From contig NZ_JAMBOS010000002.1 of NCBI RefSeq assembly GCF_023715705.1, positions 62,001 through 126,000 of the forward strand: 64,000 bases of DNA, written 5' to 3'. Both the position numbers and the translations under genes were made by a program. Position 1 is the first letter of the stretch; every line of letters begins with the position of its first letter. This document shows, piece after piece, positions 51,210-60,943 of the stretch. The notes under the pieces are model-generated. The model was not told where the DNA came from and searched no databases. It worked only from the letters and a program-made list of their open reading frames with translations. This stretch comes from Halalkalibacter oceani (lineage in GTDB: Bacteria; Bacillota; Bacilli; Bacillales; Bacillaceae_D).

Positions 51210-52407
51210 TCATATATTAGTACGTGTCGGAGAGCTTGCTTTGAAGGGGAAGAACCGTTCCCTGTTCGAAAAGCACCTCCAGGAGAATATAAAAATGAGC
51301 CTAAAGATGTTTCCCGCTTTGCGCTATAAACGGACGTTTGGCCGGATCATCATTGAATTAAACGGGGAAGACCATGAAGCGATCATTGAGAAGCTGAAAA
51401 ATATTTTCGGGATTCATTCGTTCAGCCTGGCGTTAATGGTCGAGAACGATCTTGCTGAGATCCAAAAAGGAGCGCTGGAGATTTTGAACGATCATCCAAC
51501 GCCGGTGAACACATTTAAAATTACGACAAAGCGTGCTTATAAACAGTTTCCATATGATACGCAGCAGCTCAATCATCACGTTGGCGGCTATGTGCTGAGT
51601 CATTCGTCCGATCAACTGAAAGTCGATGTTCATCAGCCTGATTTAGACATTCGTCTCGAGGTAAGGGAAACAGCGACATATCTGACCTCAACGACGTATC
51701 AGGGAGCGGGGGGACTGCCGGTTGGAACCGGAGGAAAAGTGTTGCTGCTCCTGTCAGGCGGAATTGACAGCCCGGTTGCCGGTTATTTGACAATGAAGCG
51801 CGGGACGAGAATCGAAGCGATTCATTTTCACAGTCCGCCCTACACGAATGAAAGAGCGAAGCAGAAGGTGCTTGATCTCGCTAAAACATTAACGAAATTT
51901 GGCAGCAGCGTCGTCGTTCATCTTGTTCCCTTTACTGATATGCAAAAGCATATACATCAGCAAATCCCAAGTAATTTTCAAATGACGATTATGCGCAGAA
52001 TGATGCTGAGAATCAGCGAAAAAATTGCTGAACGACGAAAGATTCTCGCCCTGGCAACAGGGGAAAGTCTGGGACAAGTCGCCAGTCAGACGCTGCACAG
52101 CATGAATACGATTAATGAAGTGACGAATTTGCCGATCATTCGGCCGCTGATTACGATGGATAAATTGGAAGTCATTGAAATCGCCAGACGAATTGATACC
52201 TATGATATTTCCATTCTTCCATATGAAGATTGCTGTACAATCTTTTTGCCACCTGATTCAAAAACGAGACCGAGACGTGATCAGGCCCATAAGTTCGAAC
52301 AGTTTGTCGAGACCGAGAAGTATGTTAACGATGCTGTGGAAAGAACGGAGCAAATTACGATTACAAGTTATACGAAAGCTCAGGAAGAAATCGAAGAGCT
52401 GTTTTAA
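51199..52407 (+). CDS. thiI: tRNA 4-thiouridine synthase ThiI
   Basis: A 402-residue enzyme: N-terminal ferredoxin-like and THUMP domains (residues 1-165, with [12 protein letters not shown] at the start) and a PP-loop adenylation domain with SGGIDS at residues 186-191. Cys in PYEDCCTIF near the end may carry persulfide; there is no rhodanese domain, as is normal for Bacillus. GTG at 51199 has GGAGG (51185-51189). Translationally coupled to the desulfurase gene. It makes s4U8 in tRNA and may contribute to thiamine synthesis. Confidence 0.95.
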   Translation: MKYNHILVRVGELALKGKNRSLFEKHLQENIKMSLKMFPALRYKRTFGRIIIELNGEDHEAIIEKLKNIFGIHSFSLALMVENDLAEIQKGALEILNDHPTPVNTFKITTKRAYKQFPYDTQQLNHHVGGYVLSHSSDQLKVDVHQPDLDIRLEVRETATYLTSTTYQGAGGLPVGTGGKVLLLLSGGIDSPVAGYLTMKRGTRIEAIHFHSPPYTNERAKQKVLDLAKTLTKFGSSVVVHLVPFTDMQKHIHQQIPSNFQMTIMRRMMLRISEKIAERRKILALATGESLGQVASQTLHSMNTINEVTNLPIIRPLITMDKLEVIEIARRIDTYDISILPYEDCCTIFLPPDSKTRPRRDQAHKFEQFVETEKYVNDAVERTEQITITSYTKAQEEIEELF

Positions 52408-52464
52408 AAAATTAAAAAGAATGTCGGCTGATTTGAGTAGGGCGCCGGCTTGGCCCGCCGCTTT

Positions 52465-52490
52465 AAAAAAGACAGCTGTGTCGTTTTTCT
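52465..52490 (+). terminator. thiI: Terminator of thiI
   Basis: AAAAAAGACA (52465-52474) pairs with TGTCGTTTTT (52479-52488) with one mismatch; the right arm itself is T-rich. Confidence 0.65.
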
Positions 52491-52527
52491 AAAGTGAGCG
52501 ATTTGCATTAATTACCATTAAGCTGCT

Positions 52528-52558
52528 TGCATGTTTTCTACGCTTTCGACTCATTCTA
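52528..52558 (+). promoter_or_regulatory. sspA: Sigma-G promoter of the SASP gene
   Basis: TGCATG (52528-52533), 18 bases, then CATTCTA (52552-52558) matches the sigma-G forespore consensus (GHATR, N18, CATWHTA) at every defined position. Confidence 0.85.
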
Positions 52559-52582
52559 TGAGTACAGAAGGAGGTGAGACAC

Positions 52583-52795
52583 ATGGCAAGCAACAACAGC
52601 GGTAACAGCAATCAATTACTTGTACCAGGTGTACAACAAGCTTTAGATCAAATGAAATATGAAATTGCACAAGAATTTGGTGTGCAACTAGGAGCTGACT
52701 CTACTTCTCGTGCCAACGGTTCTGTAGGAGGAGAGATCACAAAGCGTCTTGTTCAAATGGCTGAACAACAAATGGGTGGTTTCCAACAACAATAA
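52583..52795 (+). CDS. sspA: Alpha/beta-type small acid-soluble spore protein
   Basis: A 70-residue DNA-saturating spore protein that protects forespore DNA. The SASP signatures are [11 protein letters not shown], which holds the GPR protease cleavage site, and [26 protein letters not shown] precedes the ATG at 52583; the frame stays open to a GTG at 52574. It is located next to thiI as sspA is in B. subtilis. Forespore expression is supported by the sigma-G promoter. It is direct evidence that the organism sporulates. Confidence 0.96.
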   Translation: MASNNSGNSNQLLVPGVQQALDQMKYEIAQEFGVQLGADSTSRANGSVGGEITKRLVQMAEQQMGGFQQQ

Positions 52796-52811
52796 TATAG
52801 TATGGCTTAAG

Positions 52812-52838
52812 AGGGTGTCCTAACCGGGCACCCTTTTT
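52812..52838 (+). terminator. sspA: Terminator of sspA
   Basis: AGGGTGTCC (52812-52820) pairs with GGGCACCCT (52826-52834), then TTTTT. Confidence 0.85.
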
Positions 52839-52936
52839 GCGTTGCTTTTTTGCAGTGCGAGCCCGTCGGCGTTGCATCTTCTGATTCATTCTGGCACGAT
52901 AGTAGGTGAGTAGAAGAAGGTGGAAGGAGAATGCGG

Positions 52937-54556
52937 ATGGGAACCTTGTGGTACAATGGAACCTTTTTCACGATGAATAAAGAAGGAGAAGCGGCAGAAG
53001 CCGTTTATGTCGAAAATGGAGCGATTCAGGCCATCGGAGAAAAGGAAAGGCTTGAGCAGCAATATAAAGATCACATTACAGCAAAAAAGGACGTGGGCGG
53101 CGCCTATGTCTATCCTGGTTTTGTCGATAGTCATCTTCATCTGATCGGGCACGGCGAAAGGCTGCTTCGGCTTGATTTGTCAGAAGTGGAATCAGCAGCG
53201 GAAATGAAACAGCTTTTGCAGGAAAAGGCGTTGGAGAGCAAAGGAGAAGAGTGGCTTTTTGCTGAAGGCTGGAATGAGAACAATTTCAGCGACCGTAAAA
53301 TTTTTCACCGCTCTGAGCTCGATGAAATTGCTCCCGGCAAGCCGATGTATTTGAGCAGAATTTGCCGCCATGCCGCGCTCGTCAACAGTGAAGCATTAAA
53401 GCGTGCGGGCATTTCAAGCGCGACTCCCGATCCTCCCGGGGGAGTGATTGTCCGCGATCTCCAGGGGGAACCGACAGGCTATTTATTAGATACGGCGACG
53501 GAATTAATAAAACAGGTGATCCCGCCTGTAACAGAAGAATACATACGCAAGGCGCTGACGACTGCTGTTGATGATTTAGTAAAGGTCGGGCTCGTCGGCG
53601 GACATACGGAGGATTTATTTTATTATGGCGGTTTTTTGCGGACATTCAAGCAGTTTCGGGACGTAATAGATGGCAAGCGGCGAAAATTCCGCGCCCACCT
53701 GCTTATCCACCATGAAGCGCTGGCCGAGATGGAAGCGGCAGGCATCAATGAACGGGAAGTGAGCCCGTTTTTGGAGCTGGGCGCGGTTAAAATCTTCGTT
53801 GACGGCGCTCTTGGTGGCAGGACAGCATTGCTTATTGATCCGTATACGGACGATCCTTCGACATCCGGTGTGGCGATCCATCCGGAAGAAGAGCTGCTGA
53901 AGCTTGTCAAGCTGGCGAGGTCGAAAGGACGTCCGGTCGCCCTGCATACAATCGGTGACCGAGCATTGGCACTCTCGTTGGCAGCGATCGAAACATATCC
54001 GTTAGCGGCCGGGAACGGCAGAGACCGCTTGATTCATGTTCAGGTTGTTCAGGACGAATTGATCGAGCAAATGAAAAGGCTCCCTGTTGTGCTTGATATT
54101 CAACCTCGTTTCGTCGTTTCAGACTTTCCGTGGGTGATGGAACGGCTTGGCCATGACAGGCTGCCGCATTCGTTCGCCTGGAAAAGTCTGCTGGAGCGGG
54201 GCTTACATTGCGCCGGTGGTTCGGATGCTCCGATTGAGCCGGTTGATCCGTTGCTTGGCATTCATGCTGCAGTGACGCGAAGAAAAGCCGGCGAGTCGCA
54301 TGAAGGCTACCTACCGGAACAGAAGCTTTCTGTATTTGAAGCGGTGACGCTTTTTACCGGAGGGAGTGCCTATGCGATTAACAAGGAGAATGAGCGGGGA
54401 AAAATCGCGCCTGGGTTTACAGCAGATTTTACGGTGCTGGACACGAACTTGTTTACGTGTGAGCCTGATCGGATTGTCTCTGCCAAGGTAGTGATGACGG
54501 TTGTCGATGATACGGTGATGTACAGCAGCTCGGAGGATCACGATGCGGCATCGTAA
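52937..54556 (+). CDS. Amidohydrolase family protein (YtcJ-like)
   Basis: A 539-residue metal-dependent hydrolase of the amidohydrolase 3 family. The first metal pair is in [58 protein letters not shown] and [22 protein letters not shown] give the remaining ligands. YtcJ of B. subtilis belongs here; substrates are not known. The ATG at 52937 is favoured because AAGGAGA lies about six bases away; the ATG at 52931 is too close. It stands alone between sspA and sppA. Confidence 0.85.
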   Translation: MGTLWYNGTFFTMNKEGEAAEAVYVENGAIQAIGEKERLEQQYKDHITAKKDVGGAYVYPGFVDSHLHLIGHGERLLRLDLSEVESAAEMKQLLQEKALESKGEEWLFAEGWNENNFSDRKIFHRSELDEIAPGKPMYLSRICRHAALVNSEALKRAGISSATPDPPGGVIVRDLQGEPTGYLLDTATELIKQVIPPVTEEYIRKALTTAVDDLVKVGLVGGHTEDLFYYGGFLRTFKQFRDVIDGKRRKFRAHLLIHHEALAEMEAAGINEREVSPFLELGAVKIFVDGALGGRTALLIDPYTDDPSTSGVAIHPEEELLKLVKLARSKGRPVALHTIGDRALALSLAAIETYPLAAGNGRDRLIHVQVVQDELIEQMKRLPVVLDIQPRFVVSDFPWVMERLGHDRLPHSFAWKSLLERGLHCAGGSDAPIEPVDPLLGIHAAVTRRKAGESHEGYLPEQKLSVFEAVTLFTGGSAYAINKENERGKIAPGFTADFTVLDTNLFTCEPDRIVSAKVVMTVVDDTVMYSSSEDHDAAS

Positions 54557-54626
54557 CTGTCAATGAATAGATTGTGTGGTATCATGAACGTTGATAAAAA
54601 GATGAATCATGTAAGGGAGTGGAAGA

Positions 54627-55622
54627 ATGAGTCGAAAACGCTGGTTGGCCTTAATTGCAGTGGCGATGCTGTTGGTCGCTTCTGCCGCGATAAATGTAGC
54701 GACGGCTACGATTTTCTCGGAATCAAGTGCCTGGGGGATCCCGGGCGGGAATCAATGGGATGAAACAATTGTGGAACGGGGAGAAGACGGCAGCGGTTTT
54801 ATCGCGTTACTCGATGTTAATGGCGTCCTGCAGGATAACGGGGAAACGGGATGGCTGCAAACCTCTAGCTATAATCACCGCCTGCTGCTGTCACAATTGG
54901 AGCATGCCGCAAAGGACCCTGCTGTGGAAGGCATTGTTTTACGGGTCAACACACCGGGAGGCGGAGTAGTCGAAAGCGCTGAGATTCATCAAAAGATTAT
55001 CGAGGCGCAAGAGGAATATGGAAAGCCGGTGTTTGTCTCAATGGGGAGCATGGCCGCTTCGGGCGGGTATTATATCGCCGCGCCGGCAACACAAATTATC
55101 GCCAGTCCGCAGACGATTACCGGGTCGATCGGTGTGATTATGGAGTCGATCAATGTAGCGGAATTAGCGGAGAACTATGGTGTGAAAGTGAATACGATCA
55201 AGAGCGGACCGTATAAGGACATTATGTCTGCGACCCGCGAGATGACCGAGGAAGACAGAGCGATATTACAGGCTTTAATCGACGAATCCTATGATGAATT
55301 TGTCTCTGTTATCGCCAATGGCCGGGGCATGGCCGAGGAGGAGGTACGCCGGCTGGCGGACGGGCGCATCTACAGTGGCGCGCAGGCATTGGAATTAAAC
55401 CTCGTCGATCAGCTGGGAAGTCTCGATGATACGATCGTGGCGATCAAGGACTATTTAGGAGCAGATTACAGCGTCGTCCAATATGAAACAAGTCTTGGTT
55501 TTCCTCAGCTGTTTTCCATGTCGGTAAACAAGATGCTGTCATCTGAGGATGAGCTTGCCGGTCTTCACCGTTTATTGACGGAACACCGTGCGCCAACGTT
55601 AAAGTATCTTTATACCAACTAA
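54627..55622 (+). CDS. sppA: Signal peptide peptidase SppA
   Basis: A 331-residue membrane-anchored serine protease that degrades cleaved signal peptides and helps resist antimicrobial peptides in B. subtilis. The N-terminal anchor is WLALIAVAMLLVASAAINVA (residues 6-25). The catalytic Ser lies in SMGSMAASGGYYIAAPA and the general-base Lys in TIKSGPYKDIMSATREM, and VLRVNTPGGGV precedes them. TAAGGGAGTGGAAG lies before the ATG. The yteJ gene follows 17 bases after the stop, as in B. subtilis. Confidence 0.94.
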   Translation: MSRKRWLALIAVAMLLVASAAINVATATIFSESSAWGIPGGNQWDETIVERGEDGSGFIALLDVNGVLQDNGETGWLQTSSYNHRLLLSQLEHAAKDPAVEGIVLRVNTPGGGVVESAEIHQKIIEAQEEYGKPVFVSMGSMAASGGYYIAAPATQIIASPQTITGSIGVIMESINVAELAENYGVKVNTIKSGPYKDIMSATREMTEEDRAILQALIDESYDEFVSVIANGRGMAEEEVRRLADGRIYSGAQALELNLVDQLGSLDDTIVAIKDYLGADYSVVQYETSLGFPQLFSMSVNKMLSSEDELAGLHRLLTEHRAPTLKYLYTN

Positions 55623-55639
55623 GGGAGGAGCTGAAGGAA

Positions 55640-56218
55640 GTGGAGCAACGACCACGTGCTGAAGGAAGAAGAACGGTAAATGGCAAATTGCGCCATCGGG
55701 CGGTTCAGCGGAAACAAGAGCAGGAATTTGTCACCCAGCCGGAAGCGGCAGAGAGGCCCTTCTATCTGGCAGGATTCTGGCTGAGACTTTGGGCCTTCCT
55801 GCTTGATCTTGTAACCGTTTATGCGATAAATGGCTTACTCCTGTCCCCTCTTTGGCGCTTTGCCGGAGGAGGAGAGATAACGATTGCGTCCTTTAGCGGG
55901 CAAACTGTGCTTACGGCGCTGCTGTTTTTCCTTTATTTTGCAATTATGACGAAGGTTGCGGGCCAGACGGTCGGCAAGATGGTTTTCGGGTTACGGGTGG
56001 TGTCGGCCAATGGTCAGCCATTAACCTGGGGACAAATTCTTTTTCGGGAGGGTGTCGGCCGCCTGTTGCACCATATTTTTTTCTTGTTGCAAGTCCTCTA
56101 TGTGACTGTGGCATTCACTGCCCGGAAGCAGGGATTGCATGACATGATCGCCGATACGTTTGTTATCCAGGAGAAGGAACCGGAGCAGATGGTTTACCAG
56201 CCTGTCGAGGTGAAATAA
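55640..56218 (+). CDS. yteJ: YteJ, RDD-family membrane protein
   Basis: A 192-residue integral membrane protein with three to four hydrophobic segments. The RDD motif region is AGFWLRLWAFLLDLVTVYAI, with the Arg-x-Asp pattern, and KVAGQTVGKMVFGLRVVSANGQPLTWGQILFREGVGRLLHH is highly typical. The N-terminal 45 residues are basic and polar. GTG at 55640 follows GGAGGAG. It forms an operon with sppA; in B. subtilis YteJ helps limit SppA-linked activity against peptides. Confidence 0.9.
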   Translation: MEQRPRAEGRRTVNGKLRHRAVQRKQEQEFVTQPEAAERPFYLAGFWLRLWAFLLDLVTVYAINGLLLSPLWRFAGGGEITIASFSGQTVLTALLFFLYFAIMTKVAGQTVGKMVFGLRVVSANGQPLTWGQILFREGVGRLLHHIFFLLQVLYVTVAFTARKQGLHDMIADTFVIQEKEPEQMVYQPVEVK

Positions 56219-56316
56219 AAGGGGAGCAGTGGCTTCGTTCTTGCGCATGTCTGGGAGGGAAGGGTATTACTTTCCTTCCGACCTTAAACCGATGTTCAGA
56301 CTTTGCGCATTGCTTA

Positions 56317-56364
56317 AAGGGGATGAGTAAAAGGTAATAACAACCTTGTCTCATCCCCTTTTCG
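56317..56364 (+). terminator. Terminator after yteJ (constant-apex family, copy 9)
   Basis: AAGGGGATGAGTAAAAGGT (56317-56335) pairs with ACCTTGTCTCATCCCCTT (56343-56360), imperfect near the loop, then TTCG. Confidence 0.7.
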
Positions 56365-56430
56365 TTTAATTTATCAGGGAAAAGGGCAAAATAGGAACAT
56401 TTCCACATTATGCTGCATAAGGAGAATGAC

Positions 56431-57093
56431 ATGCGCTGGTTCCTGATTATTATCATCATTTTAGCTCTGCTGCTACTCCTCATCATGGTAACGAAGCTGA
56501 CGATTTCGATCATTTATCGTCATCTGAAGGATGATGATCTGCTCGAAGTCATTGTTCACGTTTGGGGGATGCGTGTTTATACATTCTCTGCTCCGGTTAT
56601 TCAGCTCGATGATACATCTCTTTCTTTAATCGTCAAAGAGGAGCAGAAGGTCGGCCCGAAAAAAACAAATAAGACACAATCGTTTACGATACATACGTTA
56701 TTGAATGATATTCAATTATTTAATGATTTAGTGCATCATGTCGTCGGTCTTCATCAAATTACGAAACGGTTTCTGCGCCATGTTACGCTTAACCAGCTGG
56801 ATTGGCATACTGTCTTTGGCGTCGGAGAAGCGGCAATGACGGCCCAGTTAAGCGGAGTAATCTGGGGGTTGAAAGGGAGTATCGTTGGTCTAATATCACA
56901 TTATGTAAAAGTCAGGCAGCTTCCGAAGCTTCAGGTGGATCCCCGCTTTCAAGAGGTTATCACCCAAGTTTCCTTTTCATGCATGTTTTCCTTTCGAATC
57001 GGACATGCTATCGTTGCAGGTCTAATGCTGCTTAAGCATTGGAAACAAAGGCCGACAAGGTCCCAAAAGGACGCGGTTCAAGAAACTATGTAA
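56431..57093 (+). CDS. ytfI: YtfI-like DUF2953 protein
   Basis: A 220-residue protein with one N-terminal membrane helix (WFLIIIIILALLLLLIMV, residues 3-20) and the DUF2953 domain (ISIIYRHLKDDDLLEVIVHVWGMRVYTF, DWHTVFGVGEAAMTAQLSGVIWGLKGSIVGL). ATG at 56431 is used because AAGGAG (56419-56424) fits; an ATG at 56410 lies before that site. It is adjacent to ytfJ and ends 18 bases before it, as in B. subtilis. The function is unknown; sporulation is suggested only by the neighbour. Confidence 0.86.
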   Translation: MRWFLIIIIILALLLLLIMVTKLTISIIYRHLKDDDLLEVIVHVWGMRVYTFSAPVIQLDDTSLSLIVKEEQKVGPKKTNKTQSFTIHTLLNDIQLFNDLVHHVVGLHQITKRFLRHVTLNQLDWHTVFGVGEAAMTAQLSGVIWGLKGSIVGLISHYVKVRQLPKLQVDPRFQEVITQVSFSCMFSFRIGHAIVAGLMLLKHWKQRPTRSQKDAVQETM

Positions 57094-57111
57094 CGACAGG
57101 AGGAAGAAAAA

Positions 57112-57582
57112 ATGTCAGATCATCCGATTCAGGGCTTAATGAAAACGGCAATGGAAAATTTAAAAGAAATGGTCGATGTGAATACAATTATCGGTGATCC
57201 CGTTGAAACGCCGGACGGCAGCGTGATCATGCCTGTCTCAAAGGTCGGCTTTGGCTTTGCGGCGGGAGGTAGTGAGTTTGTAATGGAATCTTCTCACCAC
57301 GGTGAGGGGCATGAAGCTGGTCATCCGTTTGGCGGCGGAAGCGGCGGCGGGGTTTCGATTACGCCGATTGCTTTTCTGGTTGTAAACAGCCACGGGGTGA
57401 AAATGGTGCATCTTGACAGCAACACTCATCTTTATGAAAAGCTGCTTGATTTTGCGCCGCAAGTAGTTGAAAAAATCCAGCAAATGCTCAGCTCGAATCA
57501 ACAGCAAACAAATTCAAGCTATCAAACGGGCCAGCAGCATAACCATTATCAACAGCCGCGCCACGATCAGCCGCCGGTGTAA
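57112..57582 (+). CDS. ytfJ: Sporulation/germination protein GerW (YtfJ)
   Basis: A 156-residue YtfJ/GerW-family protein needed for normal germination with some germinants in B. subtilis. The family core is HPIQGLMKTAMENLKEMVDVNTIIGDPVETPDGSVIMPVSKV, then a glycine-rich loop (HPFGGGSGGGVSITPIAFLVV). The C-terminal 35 residues are rich in Gln, His and Ser. AGGAGGAAG lies nine bases before the ATG. It is cotranscribed with ytfI. Confidence 0.93.
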   Translation: MSDHPIQGLMKTAMENLKEMVDVNTIIGDPVETPDGSVIMPVSKVGFGFAAGGSEFVMESSHHGEGHEAGHPFGGGSGGGVSITPIAFLVVNSHGVKMVHLDSNTHLYEKLLDFAPQVVEKIQQMLSSNQQQTNSSYQTGQQHNHYQQPRHDQPPV

Positions 57583-57624
57583 ACAATTACGCGCCGTAGC
57601 AAAGGTCGATAGCCATAGACTCAA

Positions 57625-57662
57625 GCCCATCCCAAAGCTGATTTTTGCGGGATGGGTCTTTA
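57625..57662 (+). terminator. Terminator of ytfIJ
   Basis: GCCCATCCC (57625-57633) pairs with GGGATGGGT (57649-57657), then CTTTA. Confidence 0.7.
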
Positions 57663-57744
57663 AAACGGGAGCGATCTTCCCGCGTTGCTAAGCCGATGGC
57701 TTCTTATCTCGGGGTGGGGTGTCCACATTCAGGGTACTCTTTTG

Positions 57745-57774
57745 TTGTCAGCGGTTCCTCTTCTCGTGTAAGAT
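57745..57774 (+). promoter_or_regulatory. tpx: Sigma-A promoter of tpx
   Basis: TTGTCA (57745-57750), 18 bases, TAAGAT (57769-57774), 41 bases before the ATG. Confidence 0.55.
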
Positions 57775-57814
57775 AGGGATGTACATATTTCCAATCGAAA
57801 AAGGAGGAATCAGC

Positions 57815-58315
57815 ATGGCACAAGTGACGTTTAAGAACAACCCGATTACATTGCTGGGCAATGAAGTTAAAGTAGGAGACAAAGCTCCTGATTTCACGGT
57901 ACTCGCAAATGATTTATCCGAAGTAACACTCGCTTCAACTAGCGGTAAGGTGCGCCTTATCAGTGTTGTTCCTTCAATTGACACAGGGGTGTGCGATCAG
58001 CAGACACGCCGTTTTAATGAAGAAGCGGCAGGCTTGCCAAATGTCGAAATTCTGACGATCAGCGTTGATTTGCCGTTTGCGCAAAAGCGCTGGTGCGCGG
58101 CTGCCGGGATTGAGAATGTCCAAACGCTTTCTGATCATCGCGATCTTTCTTTCGGACAGGCATTCGGTGTCGCCATTCAGGAACTTCGCCTTTTAACAAG
58201 AGCGGTGTTTGTCGTTGATTCCTCGGATACGGTAACGTATGCAGAATATGTAGCCGAGGCTACAAATCATCCTGATTACGAAGCAGCGCTGGAAGCTGCA
58301 AAAGCGGCAAAGTAA
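57815..58315 (+). CDS. tpx: Thiol peroxidase Tpx
   Basis: A 166-residue atypical 2-Cys peroxiredoxin that reduces peroxides with thioredoxin. The peroxidatic Cys60 is in [16 protein letters not shown] and the resolving Cys94 in KRWCAAAGI, the same numbers as in the family. [10 protein letters not shown] and [10 protein letters not shown] are typical. AAAGGAGGAAT fixes the ATG at 57815; the frame stays open to 57719 through the promoter. A terminator follows, so it is transcribed alone, upstream of ytxK. Confidence 0.96.
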   Translation: MAQVTFKNNPITLLGNEVKVGDKAPDFTVLANDLSEVTLASTSGKVRLISVVPSIDTGVCDQQTRRFNEEAAGLPNVEILTISVDLPFAQKRWCAAAGIENVQTLSDHRDLSFGQAFGVAIQELRLLTRAVFVVDSSDTVTYAEYVAEATNHPDYEAALEAAKAAK

Positions 58316-58344
58316 AGCCTAGGAAAGAAGAGGATGAGGAAATG

Positions 58345-58387
58345 AGGTTGTCTTAAAGGGTGAAGCCTTTGGGACAGCCTTTTCTTT
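58345..58387 (+). terminator. tpx: Terminator of tpx (constant-apex family, copy 10)
   Basis: AGGTTGTCTTAAAGG (58345-58359) pairs with CCTTTGGGACAGCCT (58366-58380), then TTTCTTTC. Confidence 0.8.
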
Positions 58388-58432
58388 CTGTTACAATAGA
58401 AGAAAGTGGAAGCTAATGAAGGTGGGAAGTAG

Positions 58433-59425
58433 ATGAAGGATCGACGTGTCGAAGTTTTGTATCAATATTTGGATGAAGCGGCTTTGTATTTGGAGAAGCA
58501 CTGGAATTGCACGTATCTTGAAGGGGTCGCTGAGGCAGGTGAGAATCTGTTTCGGCAGGAAGTCTGTCAGCCGCTTGAGCCGGAACAACAGAAATGGCTT
58601 AAGAATCAATTGAAAACGGTCAACGAGGAGGCCTTTGCCAAGGAAGAGGTGCGCAAGGCCTTCCAGCTGGCCGTGCTAAAAGGAATGAAGGGGGCTGTTC
58701 AGCCGCATCATTCCATGACGCCGGATGCCGTTTGCTTGTTTTTAAGCTATTTAGTGAATAAAGGATTACAAAAAAGAAAAGAACCGGCCAGCTTGCTCGA
58801 CCTTGCCGCGGGATCGGGAAATCTCGTTCACGCGCTACTAAATAACGCGATACAGCCGTTGTCTGCCCGCGGGTTCGAGGTCGATGAGACCCTTGTTAAG
58901 CTTGCCTATGTCAGTGCAAACCTGCAGGAAAATGAACTGGATTTGTTTCATCAGGACAGCATCGAGCCGCTCGCTTTTCCTGAGGTTGATCTTGTCGTCA
59001 CCGATTTGCCGGTTGGCTTTTACCCGAAGGATGATGTCGCTGAAAGCTATCAGCTTCAGGCAGAAGAGGGCCATTCCTTTCTCCATCATTTAATGATTGA
59101 ACAGGCGATTCAGCAAACGAAGGATGGCGGTTTTTTGTATTTCGTTGTTCCGAATTTCCTTTTTGAAAGTGAGCAGGCGAACCGGCTGCATACGTACATT
59201 AAGCAGGAAGCGAATATTCTCGGCTTGCTCCAGCTTCCAAAGAGCATGTTTCAGTCAGAAACGTTCGGCCGCAGTATTTTCATGCTGCAAAAGAAGGGGG
59301 AAGGGGTCCGGCAGCCGAGACAAGCGCTGTTAGCGGAGCTGCCTTCCTTTTCAAATAAACAGGCTCTCGCCGATATGATTGAACAAATCAACAAATGGTA
59401 CAAAGAAGAGTTGGGAATGGCGTAA
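58433..59425 (+). CDS. ytxK: YtxK, class I SAM-dependent methyltransferase
   Basis: A 330-residue protein with an N-terminal helical region (residues 1-100) and a methyltransferase fold related to the N6-adenine DNA methylases of type I systems. The SAM loop is LLDLAAGSGNLVHALL; the catalytic-type motif is TDLPVGFYP in place of NPPF/Y. It has no specificity subunit or nuclease nearby, so it is not a restriction system. The substrate is unknown. The tpx-ytxK-ackA order is that of B. subtilis. GGTGGGAAG lies before the ATG. Confidence 0.9.
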   Translation: MKDRRVEVLYQYLDEAALYLEKHWNCTYLEGVAEAGENLFRQEVCQPLEPEQQKWLKNQLKTVNEEAFAKEEVRKAFQLAVLKGMKGAVQPHHSMTPDAVCLFLSYLVNKGLQKRKEPASLLDLAAGSGNLVHALLNNAIQPLSARGFEVDETLVKLAYVSANLQENELDLFHQDSIEPLAFPEVDLVVTDLPVGFYPKDDVAESYQLQAEEGHSFLHHLMIEQAIQQTKDGGFLYFVVPNFLFESEQANRLHTYIKQEANILGLLQLPKSMFQSETFGRSIFMLQKKGEGVRQPRQALLAELPSFSNKQALADMIEQINKWYKEELGMA

Positions 59426-59451
59426 GCCGCAATTTAAAGTAGAACAGATCG

Positions 59452-59495
59452 GCCGGGCCAAAAGGTTGTCCTCTGACCTTTTGCCCGGTCCTTAT
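59452..59495 (+). terminator. Hairpin after ytxK (constant-apex family, copy 11)
   Basis: GCCGGGCCAAAAGGTT (59452-59467) pairs with GACCTTTTGCCCGGTC (59475-59490), one bulge and G-T pairs; the tail CTTATC is not a U-tract. Confidence 0.65.
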
Positions 59496-59563
59496 CTCTG
59501 GTTTTGGCACGGCTCGATCCTTTTTCTGGTAACATGCTCAATTCAGAAAAAAAAGAATTCAGG

Positions 59564-59577
59564 AGAAAGCGCTTATA
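59564..59577 (+). promoter_or_regulatory. ackA: CcpA cre site of ackA
   Basis: AGAAAGCGCTTATA matches the cre consensus in 12 of 14 positions, with the full AAAGCGCTT core. It is centred about 57 bases before the likely start site at 59628, the spacing of the activating cre known for B. subtilis ackA. Confidence 0.7.
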
Positions 59578-59592
59578 AACAAGAGGATTCAC

Positions 59593-59621
59593 TTGAAATT
59601 AGCGGGTTCCGGTGCTTAAAT
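59593..59621 (+). promoter_or_regulatory. ackA: Sigma-A promoter of ackA
   Basis: TTGAAA (59593-59598), 17 bases, TTAAAT (59616-59621). Confidence 0.6.
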
Positions 59622-59662
59622 GGAAAGGAATGTTGTCTTTATTGAAAAGGAGCTGTTTATGA

Positions 59663-60865
59663 GTGGCAAATATTATCGCGATTAATGCGGGAAGTTCATC
59701 CCTGAAGTTCCAGCTTTTATATATGCCTGAGGAAAGAGTCGTGACAAAAGGGCTGTTCGAACGAATCGGCCTTGAAGAAGGAGTATTCTCGATCGAGGTA
59801 AATGGGGAAAAGCACGAGGAGCACCTGGAAGTCGCCAATCATTCTGTGGCGGTGAAAATCCTGCTGGACAGGCTGACAGGCCTCGGAATCATCAACTCGC
59901 TTTCTGATATTGAAGGTATTGGTCATCGCGTCGTCCACGGCGGAGAGAAGTTTAATGATTCGGTCTTGCTGACGGAGGAAGTGATTGAAGGCATTAAAGA
60001 AGTATCAGAACTTGCCCCGCTTCATAACCCGGCAAATCTCGTCGGCATCCAGGCGTTTAAAGAAATTCTGCCAGACGTACCGGCTGTAGCGGTGTTCGAT
60101 ACTGCGTTTCACCAAACAATGCCGGAAAGTTCGTTTCTTTACAGCTTGCCGTATGATTATTATAAAAAGTATGGCATTCGCAAATACGGCTTTCACGGGA
60201 CATCGCATAAGTATGTCTCCCAACGTGCTGCCGAGCTGTTAGGACGACCAATTGAAGACTTGCGTCTGCTTTCCTGCCATCTAGGGAATGGAGCCAGTAT
60301 TGCGGCGATTCAAGGTGGAAAGTCGATTGATACGTCAATGGGGTTCACTCCACTGGCTGGTGTAACAATGGGAACACGTTCAGGAAATATTGACCCGGCG
60401 CTGATTCCATATATTATGGAGAAAACGAATCAGGATGCCCATGAGGTGCTGGAAACATTAAATAAACGAAGCGGTTTGCTGGGCGTGTCAGGCTTTTCTA
60501 GTGACTTACGTGATATTGAAAGCGAGGCAGCCGCTGGAAACAAGCGGGCCGAACTGGCGCTTGAAGTGTTCACCTCACGCATTCACAAGTATATCGGCTC
60601 ATATGCGGCGAGAATGAGCGGGGTCGACGCGATTATTTTCACAGCCGGCATTGGAGAAAATAGTGATGTGATCAGAGAGCGGGTTCTGACAGGTCTTGAA
60701 TTTATGGGCGTGTATTGGGATCCAAGTTTGAATAAAGTGCGCGGCAAAGAAGCGTTTATTAATTATCCGCATTCTCCTGTTAAAGTGCTGATCGTGCCGA
60801 CAAATGAGGAAGTAATGATTGCCCGCGATACGGTGAGGTTGACAGGGGCGCTTTCAGAAGGGTAA
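59663..60865 (+). CDS. ackA: Acetate kinase
   Basis: A 400-residue ASKHA-fold kinase that makes acetate and ATP from acetyl phosphate in overflow metabolism. Motifs are [72 protein letters not shown] and [12 protein letters not shown] at 59663 is the start; AAGGAG (59647-59652) is ten bases away, and an ATG five bases upstream opens only an eight-codon frame. A cre and promoter lie upstream. Together with acsA, acuABC and ccpA, the window holds both directions of acetate metabolism and their control. Confidence 0.97.
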   Translation: MANIIAINAGSSSLKFQLLYMPEERVVTKGLFERIGLEEGVFSIEVNGEKHEEHLEVANHSVAVKILLDRLTGLGIINSLSDIEGIGHRVVHGGEKFNDSVLLTEEVIEGIKEVSELAPLHNPANLVGIQAFKEILPDVPAVAVFDTAFHQTMPESSFLYSLPYDYYKKYGIRKYGFHGTSHKYVSQRAAELLGRPIEDLRLLSCHLGNGASIAAIQGGKSIDTSMGFTPLAGVTMGTRSGNIDPALIPYIMEKTNQDAHEVLETLNKRSGLLGVSGFSSDLRDIESEAAAGNKRAELALEVFTSRIHKYIGSYAARMSGVDAIIFTAGIGENSDVIRERVLTGLEFMGVYWDPSLNKVRGKEAFINYPHSPVKVLIVPTNEEVMIARDTVRLTGALSEG

Positions 60866-60888
60866 CCCGGGTTTATGAATGGGCAAAA

Positions 60889-60922
60889 TGAGCAGGGAAT
60901 CGGTTCCCTGCTCATTTTTTAT
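60889..60922 (+). terminator. ackA: Terminator of ackA
   Basis: ATGAGCAGGGAA (60889-60900) pairs with TTCCCTGCTCAT (60905-60916) over a TCGG loop, then TTTTT. Confidence 0.92.
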
Positions 60923-60943
60923 CCAATTATGCCTGCTGCTCCG

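Noticed and set aside
23758-56250. Repeated phrase like GGCTTCGTTCTGCA in gene-end regions near 23762, 30332 and 56230
   Set aside because: The similarity covers only 10-14 bases and lacks paired structure; too weak to call a repeat family.
58433-59425. Type I restriction-modification methylase
   Set aside because: No specificity or nuclease subunit nearby, a changed catalytic motif, and conserved tpx-ytxK-ackA synteny.
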